Shown: positions 58,934 through 64,000 of the stretch, in pieces
How the letters are laid out: every line of letters starts with the position of its first letter
Numbering within the stretch: position 1 is the first letter of the stretch
NCBI GenBank assembly: GCA_019022495.1
Contig: JAFEKR010000010.1
Location: 2,039,506 to 2,103,505 of the forward strand
Reading direction: 5' to 3'
DNA length: 64,000 bases
From: Epichloe hybrida
Taxonomy: Eukaryota > Ascomycota > Sordariomycetes > Hypocreales > Clavicipitaceae
Program-made: the position numbers and the translations under genes
Notes under the pieces: model-generated
The model's database searches: none
What the model saw: the letters and a program-made list of their open reading frames with translations, nothing else
What the model was told of the DNA's origin: nothing

Positions 58934-61900
58934 CTATTAGTAAACTTAGTGTCTAAAACCATAGTTTCTTAGTTTAATTAGTCTAATATTACACTTAGGG
59001 ACTGTGTAAGGACTACAAAATAATAGATAATAATTATAAGGCTATATTATATATTTAGAGATTACTTTATTAAGAAGCTTAAAGATATTTATATAACTAA
59101 CCTTTTATAACACTATATTCCCTTAATTCTAAATGCTTAGCCTAGGAAAAGGAAGTAATATTAGTACTTAGGAATGCATTATAAGTTTTTAAAGAAAGTG
59201 TTTTTAGCTATAGAGAAAGTAAGCATTATTTGCTATAGAGATTTAGAATAGGTAGCCCTAATAATATTTGCCTTAAAGCCTAGAAAGGATTTTTAAGTGG
59301 TTTATAATTACTATAACGTAAATAGTAAGATAGTTAAATTAGCTTATTCTTACTATAATATAGAAGCTAATTTAGATTTAATTTATTACAGAAGGTTAAT
59401 AATAATCTCATAAGTAAATGCTTTAAATAGATTCTAGGTAATTAGAATTTATTTACCTAATAAACACAAGATAGCCTTCTTAGGCCTTAATAGAATATAT
59501 TACTATAATAATATAGCATAAGGATTAACTAGGTTACTAGGAATATACGCTAGATTTAAAGACACTACCTTTAGGCATTTGTTCTTTAAAGATAAATCTA
59601 AAAGCAAATTAATATTAGGATATATAAAAGACATTAAGACCTTATTTTCTATTTACATAGATAATTACTACTTAGGTTTTAAAATATAGGAAGATTACTT
59701 TAACTTCTTATAGACACACTACTTCCTAAGAATTACCTAGGCACTAATTAGACTAAGTAAATATAAGATAACTCTCTTTATATTAAAGGTAAACTATATA
59801 GGATTTTCTATTAAAAATAGAAAGATTAGACTAGTAAGAAAATATTATAAAAGATTCGCTAACCTAGTAAAATACTTCTAATAGTAGCCTCTAAAAACTT
59901 AGAATAAAATCTTAGTTTTAATTTACCTAATGCCTTTCTTAAGAAAGTTTATCCCTAGTAAATTAGATCTAGTGTTAACTATTAAGAAAGTCTTTTTCTA
60001 AGAGGTTTAGAAAGTTATAAAATCTAGGAAGCTATTAGTCTAGAGGGTAAAAGTTTTAAAGGAGAAACCTAAATAAATACTAAAAGCTTAAAACACTTTA
60101 CTCTAGATTTACTATAGTATTTAGGTAAATATTACTTTTAGGGCCTAGCTAGGGATATAGTTTTATTTAGTAATAAACGCTTTAGATATAGGAACTAAAG
60201 GAGTTTTATTCTAGCTAGAAGATATAGAACCTAGTATAAGTGCTATAGACTTAAATTTTATAAAGGTTTAAATTATTATATAGATATTATATAGATTAGG
60301 GGATATAGAAAAACGCTATATAATACTAGAAAAGAAATATTAGCTATTATTATTGATTAAAAGAGACGTAATAGCTAGTTAATAGTTTACCTTATTTACT
60401 AAAGGTATATATAGACTATAAAGGGATTATTAATTTAATAGTAAACCTCTCTAAGGTTTATAGGAAGGTTACTTAATAGGTAAACATTCTATAGGAGTTA
60501 AATATAGAATATATACACTATCCTAATATAATAAAAATTATAAAGATTATAGATAGGATATTATAACTACTAGAGGAACTTAGATCTAATCTATATAAAG
60601 TAAAGAGAAGAATAGGAGTTAACGTGTCCTTAGCTATAGGAGAATAACTAGTAATAATTTTAATAAATATAATAATTATACTAGAAGAAGAAAGATTAAA
60701 TAATAAAACTTTAGAGATAGTTAAAACTAAGCTTTAGGAATAGTTAGACTCTAAATAGTATAAGGAGATTCTTACTTTAATTATTTATAGTCCTTATATA
60801 ATCCTAACTAAATAATAAAAACTAGTTTAGCGTTAAGCCTTAAAATATTAAATTATAGACTAAAAACTTTATTATTTAAAACTTAATAAATCTTTAGCTA
60901 AATATATAATCTCTAAAGAGGTCCTGCTAAAACTTTAATAAGCTTATAATATAGTAAGGCACTTTAGCCTAACTATTATAATATAAAAGCTTTATAGGGT
61001 GTATTTCTAGCTAGATAAAGCAAAAGATATTAAGTCTTACTATTAATCTTATCTTATCTACTAGTAAACTAAAACTAGGTTACTAAGATTAGCTCTAAAA
61101 ACTATTATAATATTAGAACTATAGGCATTAGTTATAATAAATTACCTTAGACCTATTACTCCTAAGGCTTGAAATAAAGACTTATATATGCTAATTACTA
61201 TTAACTATATAATAAGGTTTATATTAGGTTAATCCTATAATAAAGCTACTAGAGATTTAGTTACCTAGATATAGGATAGAAACTAGAGCTTTATTTTTAG
61301 CTAGCTAAGAGGAATTTACTATAATAATAGATCTTACTTTAAAAATCTAAACTTTAAATTAACTATAGGAAAATATAGTATAATAGTTACTTTTAGACCT
61401 ATCTCTTATTTATCTTCTATAGGACTTGCTAAATAAAATATCTGCCTAGTAAAATAATAATTAATAAAGTAAGCGGTTAAAAGGGATAGAGTATTACTTA
61501 ATTTATAAAACTAAGCTATTTTAAGTATTATAGTTATTCTAAATAATTAATTTATATTAAGTATAAGGATAACTCTAGTAATATTAATATTAGGATTTAA
61601 TCTATTTACTAAACACATAGGAGTTAGTAATAATTAAGATAAGATAGACTTATTAAAATTAGAGAATAATTTTATCTTAGTTTAAGAAATAAATCTATAG
61701 CACTTTAATTTAAGGGAGAAAAGAAAGGAATTAGTTTAAACTTAAAAAGTAAATAATAAGGGAGATTTTTCTAAGCTACTATAATAGTTTAAAGTAAGTA
61801 ATCTTATATAGGAGAAAATTAATAAAGAGAATAAGTTAAAGGGGAAGTTTTATAAGACCTAGGGAAAGCTTTTAATAATTAAGAGAAAGTTATTATTAGT

Positions 61901-62154
61901 ATTATATAAGATTAAACCTTTAGGCAAAGGGTAAGGTTAAAAGATTTATATTAATATTCTAAAGATATATATCTTACGCTAGGAAAGACTATAACCTCTA
62001 AGACTAAATACCTAGGACATAGCTAATTAAGATCTAGAGAAGGAGATATAAAATCATTAGGGAATAGAGAATAATAATTAAGAAGAAGAATAGCTTATAG
62101 TATTTTAGAAGATTCTTAGTGTTATAGTTAACACTATCTTAAAATAGGCTAGCC

Positions 62155-62270
62155 TATTAGGGTGGAGAATGGATTACGTAATAGTTAATCATAATTATAT
62201 GGGGCTTAGGTAGATTACAGACTTGAAAAATACAACCATCATTATCCCTATCATTTTTGGTACCACTTCA
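62155..62270 (+). repeat. 3' LTR of the 55.6-62.3 kb retroelement
   Basis: Collinear with 55560-55675. It starts TATTAGGG (TG changed to TA) and ends CACTTCA, and the balanced genomic sequence resumes immediately after it. Confidence 0.9.
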
Positions 62271-62828
62271 GGTGTACATGTGAACGGCTACCCTGCAGCG
62301 GGTAACGTCAATTCACCCGCAAGAACCCTGCCATATTCCATCACCAACATCCACGAAATCAAAGCATGACCATGACCTCCGTCTGACATCCTTGCCGAAC
62401 CTCCTCACAGGGATCTCCCCCCTCCGCCTCGTCAATTCAGTCATTCCGGTTAAAGCAAAGAAGCAAAGCAAGAGAATAGCATCATGTGTTTCCCGAGCTC
62501 AACTCGCCCAGGTGAACGTGTTTTTGATCCCCTCATCATCGCGGGTGGGTAGACAACGCATCTGCACACGAACAAGCTACGGAGTACGGGCCAATGATGG
62601 GACGAACAAAGGGAGTGACCCACCCACCCACCTTGCAACGTGGACAATTCTCTACCTTGGCAGGGAGGGGAACCACCAACAAGTTCATGATTCACGATAT
62701 GTCATCCCAAGCGCTGTTTGAGCCCCACGATTGTGAAATCCATTGCTCCATCGCCCATGGGTTCAACAACGCCCAGTACATCTCGCCACAAAATGCCCGG
62801 CCAACAATCATCAGTCTATGCACTTGCA
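62271..62828. other. Intergenic stretch before the transcription factor gene
   Basis: Balanced composition, no supported gene. A TACGGAGTACGG motif lies at about 62578. Confidence 0.4.
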
Positions 62829-64000
62829 TCACGCAGGGACGGACCCGTTCCATTCCCCATCCTCTGACTGATTCACGTATCGATGATCCGGCAAATCTAT
62901 ATCGTTCTCCTTGAACACGAAACCAAAGTCTTCGATGGCTTGCTCTCCTCCAGATGCACCACTCAGACTGCCCAACGGCTTGCTGTCCTTGCCCGCCCGA
63001 AGCCATGCCTGCATCCTCAGCCCAGCCGTTGCCATGTCCATTGCAACATGCCAGTTCTCTGTTCCCATGTACGTAAACGTTGTCACCGTCATTGTTTTGA
63101 ACATTCGGGCGTGTATCGTATTGTGGCACAGCGGTGCAATGGCCATGCTCATCCAGGCGAACACGCCAATGAGGCATGACCACCGTTCCAATCCTACAGC
63201 CCAAGCAAAGCTCCAGATGCGCGCGAACTCGGTCTCAGTGCAGATGTGGCTGGTAGGAACCCTTTGTAGAATGGCTTTTGCCCAAATCAGTGCCGTCAGC
63301 CGGACGCAGAGATACACCAAATCCGGTTGTTCATCACGCGTGGACTTGGCGCCCGTGAAATCATTCCGCCTCGTTCTCGAGGATGCCGGCGGGTCGTCGC
63401 TCTCCCGTCGCCTTCGCTTCTGTCCCGCTGAAGCGGCGGAGAAGTCGTCGTGACCGGCGTCGGGCGGCTCCATGAGCACTTGGTCGGGCAATCGGCTCAG
63501 AAAGTTCAGCAAGGACGTGGCCAGTTCACTGACTGCGCGTAACTCTGCCTCACCGGGATCGTCTGGCAATTCCATGACGGCTTGAAAAACCGCTCGTGTG
63601 CTATCAAGGATCTCGGATGTTGTTTTGTGCAGACGCAGTGTTGATGACGGAATAAGAAAAGGCGGGCCATTGAAGAGCAGCGGCGAGTTGAAGGAGACTT
63701 GCAATGGAACTCGGAAGGGGTCCTCAAACTCGAACCCCGGCTGTCCAAACATGAGTGGCTCCGTATCATGGCACAGAGCAATGACCATGTCGTTGCTTCA
63801 TCCGAACCTTAGCAAATTTATTCCCGGATGTACAAGTCCCCTAAAAGGCTTCAGGAAGAATGGGGGGGGGGGCATGCTTCATGAGGGATGGACTCACACT
63901 AGAGCAATTTTGCTTGTGTAGCCTTGCATTCCAAGGTTTTGGCATCCTCCGCGCAGCTGGATCATTCTTTTAAAGCCAGCCATATGAGCATGTAGTTCCT
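62829..64000 (-). CDS. Fungal-specific transcription factor, C-terminal part (cut by window edge)
   Basis: The sequence resembles the regulatory region of Zn2Cys6 cluster proteins, so it probably controls transcription. The 3' part has two exons: 64000-63898 (continuing beyond the window) and 63795-62829. Intron 63897-63796 has donor GTGAGT and joins GCT CTA GT to C AAC GAC in frame. The first exon reads ELHAHMAGFKRMIQLRGGCQ, typical of the start of this regulatory domain. The second has FGQPGFEFEDPFRVPLQV, an Arg-rich basic patch (QKRRRRES), then IWAKAILQRVPTSH and WSCLIGVFAWMSMAIAPL. The DNA-binding zinc cluster should lie in upstream exons outside the window. Met at 63788 is internal. Target genes are unknown. 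Confidence 0.75.

Larger units (their letters stand above)
55560..62270 (+). mobile_element. Full-length gypsy-type LTR retroelement, RIP-inactivated
   Basis: Two 116-bp direct repeats (55560-55675 and 62155-62270) bound 6.7 kb. The first begins TGTTAGGG and the second ends TTCA, with TG-to-TA and CA-to-TA changes at the matching ends. Directly inside the left LTR, TGGTAATAAGAC (55676) fits a tRNA primer-binding site. Pol is on the plus strand: near 59654-59671 a YIDNYY string is the reverse-transcriptase YxDD box with Asp changed to Asn, preceded by GLTRLPG. An integrase-like region follows at about 60950-61750, so the order is gypsy-like. Reading frames are broken by stops, mostly TAG where CAG is expected. 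The 5-bp flanks GCGCC and GGTGT do not match. Confidence 0.82.

Overview
This window looks like nuclear DNA of a filamentous ascomycete (Pezizomycotina). Short introns with GTAAGT-type donors and CTAAC-type branch points, fungal gene families, an intron-containing tRNA-Pro, and long TpA-dominated blocks full of mutated transposons all point that way. The transposon decay is the transition pattern left by repeat-induced point mutation (RIP). Many copies of the intergenic palindrome TACGGAGTAC would suit Sordariomycetes or Hypocreales, but that placement is inference.

Layout: 1-5.2 kb is AT-rich decayed repeat. 5.36-9.41 kb (minus) is a six-exon NRPS-like gene (adenylation, thiolation, C-terminal acyltransferase). 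9.9-10.9 kb is a small AT-rich block holding a foldback element and a solo LTR. 11.53-13.23 kb (plus) is a three-exon isocyanide synthase of the DIT1/PvcA family. 13.3-24 kb is a nest of transposons: a terminal-inverted-repeat element interrupted by a full-length 7.2-kb gypsy-type retroelement and by a second solo LTR. 24-55.3 kb has balanced composition. It holds a gene relic, tRNA-Pro(AGG), a two-chromodomain protein, a seven-helix RGS protein, a truncated MFS sugar transporter, a PDR-type ABC transporter with a one-base frameshift, and a membrane protein with a Gln/His-rich tail, separated by long gene-poor stretches. 55.3-62.3 kb is a small foldback element followed by a second gypsy-type retroelement. 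62.8-64 kb is the 3' part of a fungal transcription factor gene that runs off the right edge.

The main point of interest is the divergent pair at 5.4-13.2 kb. Isocyanide synthase and adenylation-thiolation-transferase modules are fused in one polypeptide in the copper-responsive CrmA enzymes of Aspergillus. Here they are two genes, back to back, inside RIP-mutated chromatin. One explanation is that the synthase makes an amino-acid-derived isocyanide acid, and the NRPS-like enzyme activates it and transfers it to an acceptor. That is inference from domain content and proximity. No cytochrome P450, dedicated transporter or pathway regulator sits beside the pair. Both recognisable small-molecule transporter genes in the window, tens of kilobases away, are broken.
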